64,000 nucleotides of DNA. It comes from Vibrio jasicida CAIM 1864 = LMG 25398. GTDB lineage: Bacteria > Pseudomonadota > Gammaproteobacteria > Enterobacterales > Vibrionaceae. Of this stretch, positions 16,748-25,192 are shown in pieces. The stretch is taken from positions 20,004 to 84,003 of the forward strand of contig NZ_BAOG01000030.1 in assembly GCF_000400365.1 (NCBI RefSeq), read 5' to 3'. The first letter of the stretch is position 1. Every line of letters starts with the position of its first letter. Position numbers and translations under genes: made by a program. The notes beneath the pieces are model-generated. The model ran no database searches, was not told where the DNA came from, and saw nothing but the letters and a program-made list of their open reading frames with translations.

Positions 16748-18088
16748 CTACAACCTAAGCTTGGGAGCGAGCGGCTTTCTCGAAGGTTGAGCCTGCAAGA
16801 ACGGTAACAACAGCAAGCCAATAACGGCTGCGCATACCGAGATGGTGATAAAGAATCCAGTCCAGCTGTATTCTTCAAGAATCAATGCCAATGGGTAGCC
16901 AGAAAGTGCGGCACCCATGTAAGCAAACAAACCAACAAAGCCCGTTGCTGCACCAGCAGAATCTTTGTGTGAACATTCCGCCGCTGCCATGCCAATCAAC
17001 ATTTGTGGACCAAATACGAAGAAGCCAATTGAGAATAACCCCGCCGCTTGGAACGCAAAGTTAGTTAACGGCATCAACCACAGTGCGGCGACAGATAAGA
17101 ATATACCCGCGGCAAACAATAGGTTCATTGGGCCTCGGTTACCACCGAACAATTTATCCGAGCCCCAACCAGCGACTAGAGAACCAACAAAGCCACCGAT
17201 TTCAAACATCGACAGCGCAGCGTTAGCATTGATTAGGCTGTAGTGATGTTGTTCTGTTAGGTACAAGTTACCCCAGTCATTGATTGCGGTGCGCACGATG
17301 TAAACCAGAACATAGCTGAATGCGAGCAACCAAATGTACTTGTTGTTGAACACATACTGTTTGAGGATTTCTTTATAACTCAGACCTTGCCCGTGATTTT
17401 CTTGCGCCAGTTCTAACTTGTCATCACGCCATTGACCAACCGTTGGCAATCCTTGAGTGGTCGGTTTATCACGCAAGCGCCAACACACAACTACACCAAG
17501 AATCACGCCGATTACGCCCGGTACGATAAAGCCTTCTCGCCAGCTGTAATGGAATGTAAGAAATCCAACGAGTAGGGGAATTAACGCGCCACCTACGTTA
17601 TGAGCCGTGTTCCAAATTGCCCACAAAAAGCCACGTTCTGAGCGCGAATACCAAGTCGTAAGTAACTTAGAGCACGAAGGCCAGCCCCAACCTTGGAACC
17701 AAGCGTTCATCACCCACAGGGCTGCGAGTGCAACCAAAGAGCTAGAGAAGCCAAATGCGATATTGATAAGGCCCGTCGCGATTAGACCGACACCCATGAA
17801 AAAACGAGGGTTAGAGCGGTCGGAAATGGTGCCAGAGATAAACTTTGATAAACCATAGGTAATGTAGAAAAGCGTACCAATCATACCGATATCGGCTTTA
17901 TCTAAACCTAAATCAGCGATCATCGCGGGTGCGGCGTAGTTGAAGGTTTTACGAGTGAAGTAAAAGCCCGCATAACCAAGATACATGCCCAGCATGATGT
18001 GCAGACGCCAATAACGATAACGTTCATCCACTTGGTCTTTGCTAAGGGGAGCTTGGTTGTAGCTCGGAGACTGAAATAATCCAAACAT
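16748..18088 (-). CDS. uhpC: Hexose-phosphate sensor/transporter homologue UhpC
   Basis: A 446-residue MFS protein of the organophosphate:phosphate antiporter family. It has twelve hydrophobic helices, with the family motif GYAGFYFTRKTFNYAAPAM in helix 1 and ISDRSNPRFFMGVG in the helix 2-3 loop. In E. coli UhpC binds external glucose-6-phosphate and switches on the kinase UhpB. The call as UhpC rather than a second UhpT rests on its position 5 bases after the uhpB-like gene. It is the last gene of uhpA-uhpB-uhpC on the reverse strand. A slight overall resemblance to UhpT (20338-21735) is expected because the two are paralogues. Confidence 0.9.
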   Translation of the reverse strand: MFGLFQSPSYNQAPLSKDQVDERYRYWRLHIMLGMYLGYAGFYFTRKTFNYAAPAMIADLGLDKADIGMIGTLFYITYGLSKFISGTISDRSNPRFFMGVGLIATGLINIAFGFSSSLVALAALWVMNAWFQGWGWPSCSKLLTTWYSRSERGFLWAIWNTAHNVGGALIPLLVGFLTFHYSWREGFIVPGVIGVILGVVVCWRLRDKPTTQGLPTVGQWRDDKLELAQENHGQGLSYKEILKQYVFNNKYIWLLAFSYVLVYIVRTAINDWGNLYLTEQHHYSLINANAALSMFEIGGFVGSLVAGWGSDKLFGGNRGPMNLLFAAGIFLSVAALWLMPLTNFAFQAAGLFSIGFFVFGPQMLIGMAAAECSHKDSAGAATGFVGLFAYMGAALSGYPLALILEEYSWTGFFITISVCAAVIGLLLLPFLQAQPSRKPLAPKLRL

Positions 18089-18093
18089 GCTCG

Positions 18094-19593
18094 TTACACC
18101 TTAGGTAATGTGATGGCGATTTGCGTACCATCCACATGATCGTTCAAAGAGTAGATATACATTTTTCCACCAAGCGCTTGCACACGTTCTTGCATGCCGC
18201 GAACGCCCATGCCTTTCATGCAGTCTTCGGTTTTGAAACCAATGCCGTTGTCAGCGATGTTCAACGAAATGTTCTCGTCAATAGACAGCTCGATAACAAT
18301 AGACGTCGCACTCGCATATTTGGCAGCGTTGTTTAACGCTTCTTGGCACAAACGGAATAGGGTGACTTTCAGCGTGTCGCCCAAAGACTCATAGTCACCT
18401 TGCCAATCAAGCACAACGCGAGTGCCATGATTGTCGAACTCCATTTCACGGGTTAACTGGTGAACAGAGTCTTTCAAATCCAGATCGTCGAGCATTTTCG
18501 GACGCAGTTTGCTCAGCAAATGTTTGGTGGTGTCATAAACATTAAGTGATAGGTTTTCGATCATGTCGGCACAGCGTGTGTTCATTTCGGCATTATCAAC
18601 CCGCTTAATGATGCTCGCTTGGGTACGGATCGCTGTGATGTTCTGACCAATTTCATCGTGCAGCTCCCTTGCTACATCACGACGCACCGACTCTTCCGCT
18701 TGAATGAGTTGTCGAGACAAGGTTTGGTTTCTCGACAATTCGCCACGCAGCTTTTGGTTAAGATCTTTTTGTTTCTGCACCGCTAAACCGAGCATGATGC
18801 CCGTTAAGGTTTGTGCCGAAAGGGACAACAGCAGGTCAGTGATTTCTAGGTTCGATACACCACTTCGCGCAGCGATCAAGGCAATACTGTTTAACATGGT
18901 CGCAAGCAGTGCACCTTGCCAACCGTAACGCAGTGCCAAGACGATGATTGGGATCGCCATACAGAAAGGTGCAAATCGAGCCAGTTCATCAGGCAAGCTG
19001 GTTTGAACCAAAATGCTGGCAATCAACAGCACGCTATAAAGCAGAATATGACGAACTTTGAATTGAACTTCGTTGGCTAACAAGTTCGAGGTCAGCGGTG
19101 ACCAAGGGCTTTGGAAGAGATAATTCCAGAGCAAGTAACACATCGGCAGCACCAACAAACCGCCCGCAATGCTCGCTAACCATGCCATATAGGCAGATTG
19201 AACATGATAGCCAACCGCAAGTACGTTAATGCAAGACGTCACGAGCAACACGACCGCCATCACCGCTAAATGTTGGTTCTGATCGCCTTTGTAATAACGC
19301 TTAGCAAGGTAAACCACTGGAATACTCAACACGCTGGCCACCAACACCATCAACCATTGTGGCTGTTCAAGAAGTAGAGCGAGTGCAACGGTCAGCCCCC
19401 ATTCGGCAAGGTAAATCGTTGCCCAATACTTTGTGCGCGTGTGCAGTGTTAACCCCAAACGCAACGCGAAGGGGAACAACAAGATCGCAAGCTCGGCATC
19501 GTTCACAAAGTAATAGGCGATCACCCACAGACAGAACCACGAGCATCCTGTCATGAATAAACCGCAAATGGAGGTGATGGTGTAGCTACGCAT
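18094..19593 (-). CDS. uhpB: Sensor histidine kinase UhpB
   Basis: A 499-residue membrane kinase. The first 290 residues hold about eight hydrophobic helices (MASE1-type sensor domain), which in E. coli contact UhpC. A HisKA_3 domain follows, with the phospho-acceptor His in ARELHDEIGQNITAIR. The C-terminal ATPase domain has LCQEALNNAAKYA (N box) and IADNGIGFK with GMGVRGMQERV (G boxes). It starts on the last base of uhpA (TAATG overlap), so the two are translationally coupled, and it ends 5 bases before uhpC. The kinase probably phosphorylates UhpA when UhpC senses hexose phosphate. Confidence 0.93.
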   Translation of the reverse strand: MRSYTITSICGLFMTGCSWFCLWVIAYYFVNDAELAILLFPFALRLGLTLHTRTKYWATIYLAEWGLTVALALLLEQPQWLMVLVASVLSIPVVYLAKRYYKGDQNQHLAVMAVVLLVTSCINVLAVGYHVQSAYMAWLASIAGGLLVLPMCYLLWNYLFQSPWSPLTSNLLANEVQFKVRHILLYSVLLIASILVQTSLPDELARFAPFCMAIPIIVLALRYGWQGALLATMLNSIALIAARSGVSNLEITDLLLSLSAQTLTGIMLGLAVQKQKDLNQKLRGELSRNQTLSRQLIQAEESVRRDVARELHDEIGQNITAIRTQASIIKRVDNAEMNTRCADMIENLSLNVYDTTKHLLSKLRPKMLDDLDLKDSVHQLTREMEFDNHGTRVVLDWQGDYESLGDTLKVTLFRLCQEALNNAAKYASATSIVIELSIDENISLNIADNGIGFKTEDCMKGMGVRGMQERVQALGGKMYIYSLNDHVDGTQIAITLPKV

Positions 19594-20201
19594 TAAAACG
19601 ACTCTTGAGAGAACAGTTTGGCGAGCTCAACGTTGTTCTTTACGCCAAGCTTATCCATGGCGTTTGCACGGTGAACGTGAACGGTTTTATGGCTTAAGCC
19701 AAGCTCAGTGGCGATAGACTTCACATCCAAACCACGAGCCAGCAATTGGCACACTTCGTTTTCTCGGCGTGTCAGTTGAGTCAGCGTCGCCGCTTTGTCA
19801 CTTGGTGTGGCGAGCTTCAGCGCAATATCCGGCGTTAGGTAACAACCGCCTGAAGCACTGGTTCTGACTGCTTGAATTAACTCGTCAGGGCTACAACGTT
19901 TACTTAGGTAACCTTTTGCGCCGAGTTTAAGTGACTTTTCAACCATTGCCGGAGAGTCATGCACGCTTAGCATGACACAAGCAATGCCTGAAGGGATTTC
20001 GGAGAGTAGGGTAAGCCCACTTTCGTCTGCCATCGAGATATCTAGAATAACCACATTTGGCTTGCACGCAGGTAATCCCACTCGAGCTTCTGCTACCGAG
20101 CTAAATTCACCTACAACATTCATGTCTGGCTCAAGGCTCAACAACTGAGCAAATCCAGAACGAACAATGACATGGTCATCAACAAGCGCTACGTTAATCA
20201 T
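19593..20201 (-). CDS. uhpA: Response regulator UhpA
   Basis: NarL/FixJ-type regulator of about 202 residues. The receiver domain has the acidic pocket VDDH, the phospho-acceptor Asp in VVILDISM near residue 54 and the Lys in GYLSKRC. The C-terminal LuxR-type helix-turn-helix reads [22 protein letters not shown], then [17 protein letters not shown]. The start [10 protein letters not shown] at 20201 fits the family better than the ATG four codons upstream. In E. coli UhpA~P activates uhpT; the matching operator is visible upstream of uhpT here (21846-21862). The order uhpT-uhpA-uhpB-uhpC differs from E. coli uhpABCT. Confidence 0.94.
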   Translation of the reverse strand: MINVALVDDHVIVRSGFAQLLSLEPDMNVVGEFSSVAEARVGLPACKPNVVILDISMADESGLTLLSEIPSGIACVMLSVHDSPAMVEKSLKLGAKGYLSKRCSPDELIQAVRTSASGGCYLTPDIALKLATPSDKAATLTQLTRRENEVCQLLARGLDVKSIATELGLSHKTVHVHRANAMDKLGVKNNVELAKLFSQESF

Positions 20202-20305
20202 CTTAAATACCAAACTTCAGCAATACACAAACGAAAATGAGCTCTCAAAGAGCCCAACAAAAACCTACTATGATACTAAATTGACCAAGTTTATTTAATG
20301 ATCTA

Positions 20306-20330
20306 GCGCGCTTTGACTTGCAAAGCGCGC
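20306..20330. other. Strong stem-loop between uhpT and uhpA
   Basis: GCGCGCTTTG, loop ACTTG, CAAAGCGCGC: a perfect 10-bp stem 7 bases after the uhpT stop codon. No T-run follows on the uhpT strand, so it is not a classical terminator. It may protect the uhpT mRNA 3' end or reduce read-through into uhpA. Confidence 0.7.
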
Positions 20331-20337
20331 TGTTTGA

Positions 20338-21735
20338 TTAAGCTTGGTTTTCTGCGAGTTCAAGCTTCTTCTTGTTTTGACGGATCTTTTTCTCTTCCGC
20401 GATAGCAACGAAAGCCAGCAAAACAATACAAATCATTGCGGAGGTATCTAGGGCAGCAAACGTGCCTTTCCAACCCGTTAGACCAAAGATTGGCGTGCCG
20501 TCTGCAATCATACCCAGACCCAGTTTCGCGAAACTGTCACCAATTAGGTAAGCGAATGTGCCTTTTACGCCATCTGCAACACTGATTGCTTTTTTAGGAA
20601 CAAAGCCAACCGCAGCAACACCGATAAGCAGTTGAGGACCAAACACTAGGAAGCCTAGAACAAATAGCGACGCTAGGTACATGAACTCGCTCGTTGCGTG
20701 TTGGTAGAACTCAAGTGATACGATGATCAAACCCAAAGAAACACAAGCCACTAGCGCACGGCGACCGTTCGCAAGGTCAGACAGGTAACCCCACATCAGA
20801 GTCCCCACAAGCGCACCCACTTCGAATAGGGTAAAGCCAGAGATTGCTGTTTCTTTTGATAGACCGAGTTCTTGGTAAGCGTAGACCGTTGACCATTGGT
20901 CGATGCCGATACGCACGATGTAAAGGAAGATGTTTGCAAAGCAAAGTAGCCAGATAACTTTGTTTTTCAGTACGTACTCAACAAAGATTTCTTTCTTGGT
21001 CATTTGATTTTCTTCAGCCGCTTCGTCTTCTTCGCTGACTGCTTCATCAAATAGCTCTTCAACTTTACCTAGACCATATGCTTCTGGAGAGTCGTTACCA
21101 AAGCGCATGCCAATGAAACCAACGATGATCGCAATGATAGAAGGGAACACGAACATGCCGATTACGTGACCGTCGAACAAGTAGTTTGCACCAAACAGAG
21201 CTACACCTGCGGCACCCGCACCACCTACGTTGTGAGACATGTTCCAAAGACCTAGATAAGAACCACGCTTGTTACGCGGCGTCCACTTAGTGATGGTCGA
21301 GTAACTAGAAGGACCACCAGTACTTTGGAAGAAACCACTCAGTGCATAGAATGCGACCATCATGAACAAGCTCGCGCTACCGCCACCCATGCTGAAGCTG
21401 AAACCAAGCATCGCCAGACCAGAAAGGATAAGCATAAAAGGGAGGAATTGCTTGGTGTTCTTACCATCGGCGTAGTAGGAGACTACGGTCTTACCGATGC
21501 CGTAAGTAATCGAGAAACCCAGACCAATCAAACCTAGATCTGTCATCGACAAACCGTAAGTTGAGATCATGTCATTTTGCGCGACGTTGAAGTTTTTACG
21601 GATCAGGTACATGGTCAAGTAGCCAATGAATACCACAAGGTAAGATTGGATAAATGGCTTAAACCACATTTTTCTACGTGCTTCGACAGGAAGGTCGAGG
21701 GTAGGCTTTCGGACTTGTTCAAGGAATCTTAACAT
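20338..21735 (-). CDS. uhpT: Hexose-6-phosphate:phosphate antiporter UhpT
   Basis: Inner-membrane antiporter of 465 residues, twelve helices, importing glucose-6-phosphate and other hexose phosphates in exchange for phosphate. Family markers are [15 protein letters not shown] in helix 1, [29 protein letters not shown] in helices 2-3, and [24 protein letters not shown]. The start at 21735 ([11 protein letters not shown]) is preferred over 21765 because GAGAG sits 6 bases upstream. It is the first gene of the uhp group on the reverse strand, under a promoter with readable CRP and UhpA sites. UhpT is also the entry route of fosfomycin in enteric bacteria (established). Confidence 0.95.
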   Translation of the reverse strand: MLRFLEQVRKPTLDLPVEARRKMWFKPFIQSYLVVFIGYLTMYLIRKNFNVAQNDMISTYGLSMTDLGLIGLGFSITYGIGKTVVSYYADGKNTKQFLPFMLILSGLAMLGFSFSMGGGSASLFMMVAFYALSGFFQSTGGPSSYSTITKWTPRNKRGSYLGLWNMSHNVGGAGAAGVALFGANYLFDGHVIGMFVFPSIIAIIVGFIGMRFGNDSPEAYGLGKVEELFDEAVSEEDEAAEENQMTKKEIFVEYVLKNKVIWLLCFANIFLYIVRIGIDQWSTVYAYQELGLSKETAISGFTLFEVGALVGTLMWGYLSDLANGRRALVACVSLGLIIVSLEFYQHATSEFMYLASLFVLGFLVFGPQLLIGVAAVGFVPKKAISVADGVKGTFAYLIGDSFAKLGLGMIADGTPIFGLTGWKGTFAALDTSAMICIVLLAFVAIAEEKKIRQNKKKLELAENQA

Positions 21736-21796
21736 CGTGAACTCTCTTGTATTAGTGTGATGCACTTGCGTGCTCGCTTTCTTTTAGCTGTCGGCG

Positions 21797-21802
21797 ATTG
21801 TA
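21797..21802 (-). promoter_or_regulatory. -10 box of the uhpT promoter
   Basis: Reverse-strand TACAAT. The implied start near 21790 gives a 55-base leader. The would-be -35 region (ATGTGG) is poor, as expected for a UhpA-dependent promoter. Confidence 0.6.
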
Positions 21803-21845
21803 GAGAGTCCTCTTTTGAACCACATGAGAGGAGGGCTTAGATCGA

Positions 21846-21862
21846 CTAGGAAAAATTCCTAG
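21846..21862 (-). promoter_or_regulatory. Putative UhpA operator
   Basis: Perfect inverted repeat CTAGGAA, spacer AAA, TTCCTAG. Its centre (21854) lies 64 bases upstream of the predicted uhpT start, the position known for UhpA at E. coli uhpT. Confidence 0.65.
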
Positions 21863-21885
21863 AAAACGATTGCTGATTAAGAAAG

Positions 21886-21901
21886 CGTGAAAATCATCAC
21901 A
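21886..21901 (-). promoter_or_regulatory. Putative CRP site upstream of uhpT
   Basis: CGTGA-N6-TCACA, one mismatch from the TGTGA-N6-TCACA consensus. The centre is about 103.5 bases upstream of the predicted start, matching the E. coli uhpT CRP position. Confidence 0.65.
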
Positions 21902-22037
21902 TTCTGTGCGGGATAGCCTTAATTCTGGCAATAAGCATCCAGTTACTTAGTTAGTTTCTTCCTTGGCGTAAAATGGTAAGGATTAAAAACTGCACAAAAT
22001 AAAATCACCGTCTGATTTCTTCTCAAGGTAATAAGCC

Positions 22038-22379
22038 ATGATACGAAAGGTGATTATATTAACGATGCTAATCTCTGGCAGTGCATCGGCAAATTTACAC
22101 ATTTGGAAAGAGAGAGAGTACACCGCATATACCGATATGACGGAAGTTCAATTTCTTTTAAAGAATAAGTACAACAAAAAAGCGGATTATTATCTCAGAA
22201 TCGATGATAAGACGTTCAACAGTAAAATAACACTCGATCCTCAACAAGAAGTGTCATTAAACGTACGAGTCAAAACACCTGCGGGCCAAATAAGCAAAAA
22301 GAAAATTTGTACTCGAATGGTGAATAACACACCAAATAGCTACGAAGTGTGTTCTAACATCCGGTTAAAAAGGTATTAA
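22038..22379 (+). CDS. Small secreted protein of unknown function, operon gene 1
   Basis: A 113-residue protein with a Sec signal peptide (RKVIILTMLISGSASA, cleavage before NLHIW). The mature 95 residues look all-beta: alternating polar/hydrophobic stretches, repeated Lys-rich turns, and two Cys late in the sequence (KICTRM, EVCSN) that could form a disulfide. The size and pattern resemble half of a fimbrial-chaperone Ig domain, but no chaperone motif is present. I do not recognise a family. AAGGTAAT precedes the ATG. It is separated by 3 bases from the next gene and starts a unit of four secreted proteins. Confidence 0.75.
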   Translation: MIRKVIILTMLISGSASANLHIWKEREYTAYTDMTEVQFLLKNKYNKKADYYLRIDDKTFNSKITLDPQQEVSLNVRVKTPAGQISKKKICTRMVNNTPNSYEVCSNIRLKRY

Positions 22380-22382
22380 AGC

Positions 22383-22841
22383 ATGAACACGATTGCTAGC
22401 AAGCATGTCCTGTTTTGTGGCTTGCCTTTGTTACTGCTGAGTTTTGGTGTTATCGCAAATCCTATTCCCAGTGTTTCTAACCCATCGGGTACAGACAGAA
22501 TCAGAACGTCTGAAGGCGCAACCTGTGAGCAAGCCGTCTCAACCGGTAAAACCTTTCAGGTCGGTACGTATGGCGCAACGGGTCAAGAAGACAGTGATAA
22601 CTACTACAACAACTATTACCAGCAAAACCAAGATGAGGCGGGCGTATACGCGTCACTGACTTTTCAATTCGGTGGTGAGGAACGAGTCGATTGTACTCGT
22701 CTTTATGAATTCGAGTTGCGAGAGAGAAAACGGCAGGAAGAACTCGCTCAGGCAGAGCACGAGCTGAAGCTTCTGCAAATTCAAGCAGAAACACAAAGGC
22801 TCAAGAGAATGAAGCAAACTCAAACCACTTTTTCGGAGTAA
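22383..22841 (+). CDS. Secreted Tyr/Asn-rich coiled-coil protein, operon gene 2
   Basis: A 152-residue protein with a signal peptide (LPLLLLSFGVIANP). After a region with one Cys (GATCEQ) comes an Asn/Tyr/Gln-rich stretch (DSDNYYNNYYQQNQDE, residues 77-92), then a beta-like segment GVYASLTFQFGG ending in VDC. The last 45 residues are a charged helix (RERKRQEELAQAEHELKLLQ) predicted to form a coiled coil. This layout suggests a structural or adaptor part exposed outside the cytoplasm. I know no named family. It is packed 3 bases after gene 1 and 2 bases before gene 3. Confidence 0.75.
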   Translation: MNTIASKHVLFCGLPLLLLSFGVIANPIPSVSNPSGTDRIRTSEGATCEQAVSTGKTFQVGTYGATGQEDSDNYYNNYYQQNQDEAGVYASLTFQFGGEERVDCTRLYEFELRERKRQEELAQAEHELKLLQIQAETQRLKRMKQTQTTFSE

Positions 22842-22843
22842 AC

Positions 22844-23347
22844 ATGAAACTCAAGAAACGACCAGTCCGCATTGCGTTGCTAGCAGCACTTATTGCGGCA
22901 ACGAGCGCTCACGCGAAACCACCAGGAGATAAGGATGAAGCAACAAGTGACGACGTCACGTTTAGTGCGACTGTTCAAGAGCAATGCGGCATAGATGTTA
23001 CCGTAGCGAACGCTGATCTTGCTTTTGGTGAGCAATACAACGATTCAAAAGCTCAAGTTAAGTTGATTAATAACGAAGACGACGGAAAGATTGAACTCAG
23101 CCTTGAGCCATTAAAAGAGCATGAACTCGGTAACCATATTGATAAAGAAGATGTGTGGTTTAAATCCGGTGGCGTCCATCAAACAAATATGAATGCTAAA
23201 GATTGGGAGTCAGGCATAGAATATTCCCGTGATGACATTCGAAATAATAACCTAGTTGACTTGTCCGCTCGAATTAATGTCGATGAAAGCAATTTGGATG
23301 CTGACCAATATACATTAGTCACTAATTGGGTCATTGAGTGTGATTAA
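22844..23347 (+). CDS. Secreted beta-sandwich-like protein, operon gene 3
   Basis: A 167-residue protein with a signal peptide (KKRPVRIALLAALIAATSAHA). The mature protein has a conserved frame: EQCGIDV...LAFGEQY near the start and NWVIECD at the end, with two Cys placed to join the first and last strands. That is the pattern of pilin-like or spore-coat-U-like beta-sandwiches. It is clearly a paralogue of gene 4 (same CGI.V, FG..., and final W...C motifs). It contains no donor-strand motif that I can confirm. It may be a surface or matrix subunit (inferred). Confidence 0.75.
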   Translation: MKLKKRPVRIALLAALIAATSAHAKPPGDKDEATSDDVTFSATVQEQCGIDVTVANADLAFGEQYNDSKAQVKLINNEDDGKIELSLEPLKEHELGNHIDKEDVWFKSGGVHQTNMNAKDWESGIEYSRDDIRNNNLVDLSARINVDESNLDADQYTLVTNWVIECD

Positions 23348-23361
23348 TAATAAATTAATGA

Positions 23362-23388
23362 AAGCCCTTTAATAGGGCTTGTTTTCTT
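23362..23388 (+). terminator. Terminator-like hairpin directly before the next start codon
   Basis: AAGCCCT, loop TTAAT, AGGGCTT, then GTTTTCTT ending at the ATG of gene 4. It probably lowers read-through, so gene 4 is made in smaller amounts; AGGG in the 3' arm is the only purine-rich candidate for ribosome binding. Confidence 0.7.
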
Positions 23389-23853
23389 ATGAAACAATTT
23401 CTAATTTCATTATTAGCAATCGCGCTATTAAGCGTGAGCTCGCTTTCTCGTGCAGCGCAAGTTCATTTTCATAAACATATCGATGAGTCTTGTGGCATTG
23501 AAGTGATTAAAGAGCGTGGCGAAATTCATTTCGGTCGAAGATTTGGCAGTGATTCATTAACGCTCAAACTACTTGCGAATAACCGAGATAAGCGTCTCTA
23601 TTTTCGTTTGTCCTATTTCAATATAGATATGGGCGCAGAGACCATCAGTCCGGAACGTATTCACTTTAAAGTGGAAACACCGGAACGTTTTGTCGGTACT
23701 CTTGACTACTGGCGGCAAGGCATTGAGCTAAACCTTGAGCAATTAGATTCTAGTAAAGAAGTCCGAATCAGCGCCAGAGTTGATATGAACGAGTATCAAA
23801 TGCCTGCAGGTGAGTTCTCTCTCAATATGGAATGGCTCTTAGATTGCTATTAA
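23389..23853 (+). CDS. Secreted beta-sandwich-like protein, operon gene 4
   Basis: A 154-residue protein with a signal peptide (LISLLAIALLSVSSLSRAAQ). It is a paralogue of gene 3: DESCGIEV near the start, IHFGRRFG, and a final EWLLDCY give the same Cys-to-Cys frame. It is more basic than gene 3, which is acidic, so the two could pair as unlike subunits (inferred). The start codon directly follows the terminator hairpin. The next gene is an AraC regulator 51 bases further on. No usher, chaperone or secretion ATPase is encoded nearby, so the export route past the outer membrane is unknown. Confidence 0.72.
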   Translation: MKQFLISLLAIALLSVSSLSRAAQVHFHKHIDESCGIEVIKERGEIHFGRRFGSDSLTLKLLANNRDKRLYFRLSYFNIDMGAETISPERIHFKVETPERFVGTLDYWRQGIELNLEQLDSSKEVRISARVDMNEYQMPAGEFSLNMEWLLDCY

Positions 23854-23904
23854 TGACAGCTCGGAAGTTTGTGCATAAACTAGAATAATCCTTGGTATTT
23901 TAAG

Positions 23905-24915
23905 ATGATAGCTTGCATGCCCAATACAGATATTCCTTTGGTTCACTCGGAAGAAGTAAAGCTTTTTGCCACGATGTTAAATGAGCTTGATGGAGATATT
24001 CACTCATTACTTGAATCCGCCCGAATGCCACAGGATATCTTGTCTAACCAACCCCTTGACGCGTTTGTTCCCGAGAGCGCGCTAAAAGCCGTCTTCCAAA
24101 CGTTGGGGGAACGTGCATCACCAGAGAAGTTTGCCTTGCTTACTTGGACGCTTTGTCACGACATCTATGTGCCTAGATTTGCGAATCAAATTACTCAAAT
24201 TCACTCGCTAAAAGCAGCGCTAGAAGAGGTATCCCAACTGCTTAAACAAATCTCTGATAACGTCAGTATTTCTGTTCAATCGCGCGGCGGGAAATGGTGG
24301 CTAGTGAGAGAAAAACAGAACGCAGAAAGGGACTGGTTCCGTTACGCAGAAATGTTCTCCGCGATGTTCATGAATGAGTTGCTCAAAAAGCTAGTTGGCG
24401 CCCAATGGCGATTGGCAGAAGTCGGAATTCAAGATGTAGAAGCCGAACCTTTCAATCTGTTGCCGGGTATGAAGAGTGCGCAGTTCTTTACAGGTAGACC
24501 GGTTACTGCAATCTCAATTCCTAATGAATGGATTAACCATCCGATTGCTTTCACACCATCTCAAACGGCGCCAAATACAAGTTTTCGTGGTGAGGATGAT
24601 AAGTTCAGCGATGCCTTAGCAAGGGCGCTCACGCCTTATCTCTCGATGGGTAAGATCTCTATCCAGTTTGCTGGCGAGTTGATTGACATGAATGCTCGCA
24701 CCATACAAAGGCGGCTAGCAAATGAGGATACGACGTATAGAGAAGTGATCGAAGGTTTGGTGCTGAAACAAACGCTAGAGCTTTTAGCGGACCGAGACCT
24801 GAGTATCACCCATATTGCGCTCAAAACAGGCTACTCCGATTCTGCTCATTTCACCCGTGCGTTTAAGCGAATGATGAAAGTCACACCTAAAGCGTACCGC
24901 CAATCCTTGTCATAA
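23905..24915 (+). CDS. AraC family transcriptional regulator
   Basis: A 336-residue regulator with the same architecture as the one at 10239-11252: an N-terminal 200-residue ligand-binding region and a C-terminal AraC domain. The helix-turn-helix parts are ISIQFAGELIDMNARTIQRRL and LSITHIALKTGYSDSAHFTRAFKRMMKVTPKAY. The start could be 23905 or 23917 (MPNTDIP); neither has a good ribosome-binding site. It stands right after the four secreted-protein genes on the same strand and may control them (inferred). A terminator follows. Confidence 0.87.
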   Translation: MIACMPNTDIPLVHSEEVKLFATMLNELDGDIHSLLESARMPQDILSNQPLDAFVPESALKAVFQTLGERASPEKFALLTWTLCHDIYVPRFANQITQIHSLKAALEEVSQLLKQISDNVSISVQSRGGKWWLVREKQNAERDWFRYAEMFSAMFMNELLKKLVGAQWRLAEVGIQDVEAEPFNLLPGMKSAQFFTGRPVTAISIPNEWINHPIAFTPSQTAPNTSFRGEDDKFSDALARALTPYLSMGKISIQFAGELIDMNARTIQRRLANEDTTYREVIEGLVLKQTLELLADRDLSITHIALKTGYSDSAHFTRAFKRMMKVTPKAYRQSLS

Positions 24916-24927
24916 TGAGTTACACAT

Positions 24928-24955
24928 AAAACCTCTGAATAATCGGAGGTTTTCG
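24928..24955 (+). terminator. Terminator after the AraC gene
   Basis: AAAACCTC...GAGGTTTTCG hairpin 13 bases after the stop codon, with a short T-run. Confidence 0.7.
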
Positions 24956-25192
24956 TCTCAACTCACATTTCTATAACAATATCCGCATGTTGTCGTGTAA
25001 AGGCAATTAAACCACCTTGAAAATCATCATCATGACTTCTATGTTTTTAACGTAAGTCGTCTGTTTCATATGTATTTTTATCTGATCAGTTGTTTTTGGT
25101 GATCACTGAAATAGATGCCCTCATAACGCCGCTGTTTAAACAGGGAGGTTATAGGAAATGGACCCCAACTATCCAAAAACATAGGTGTAATA

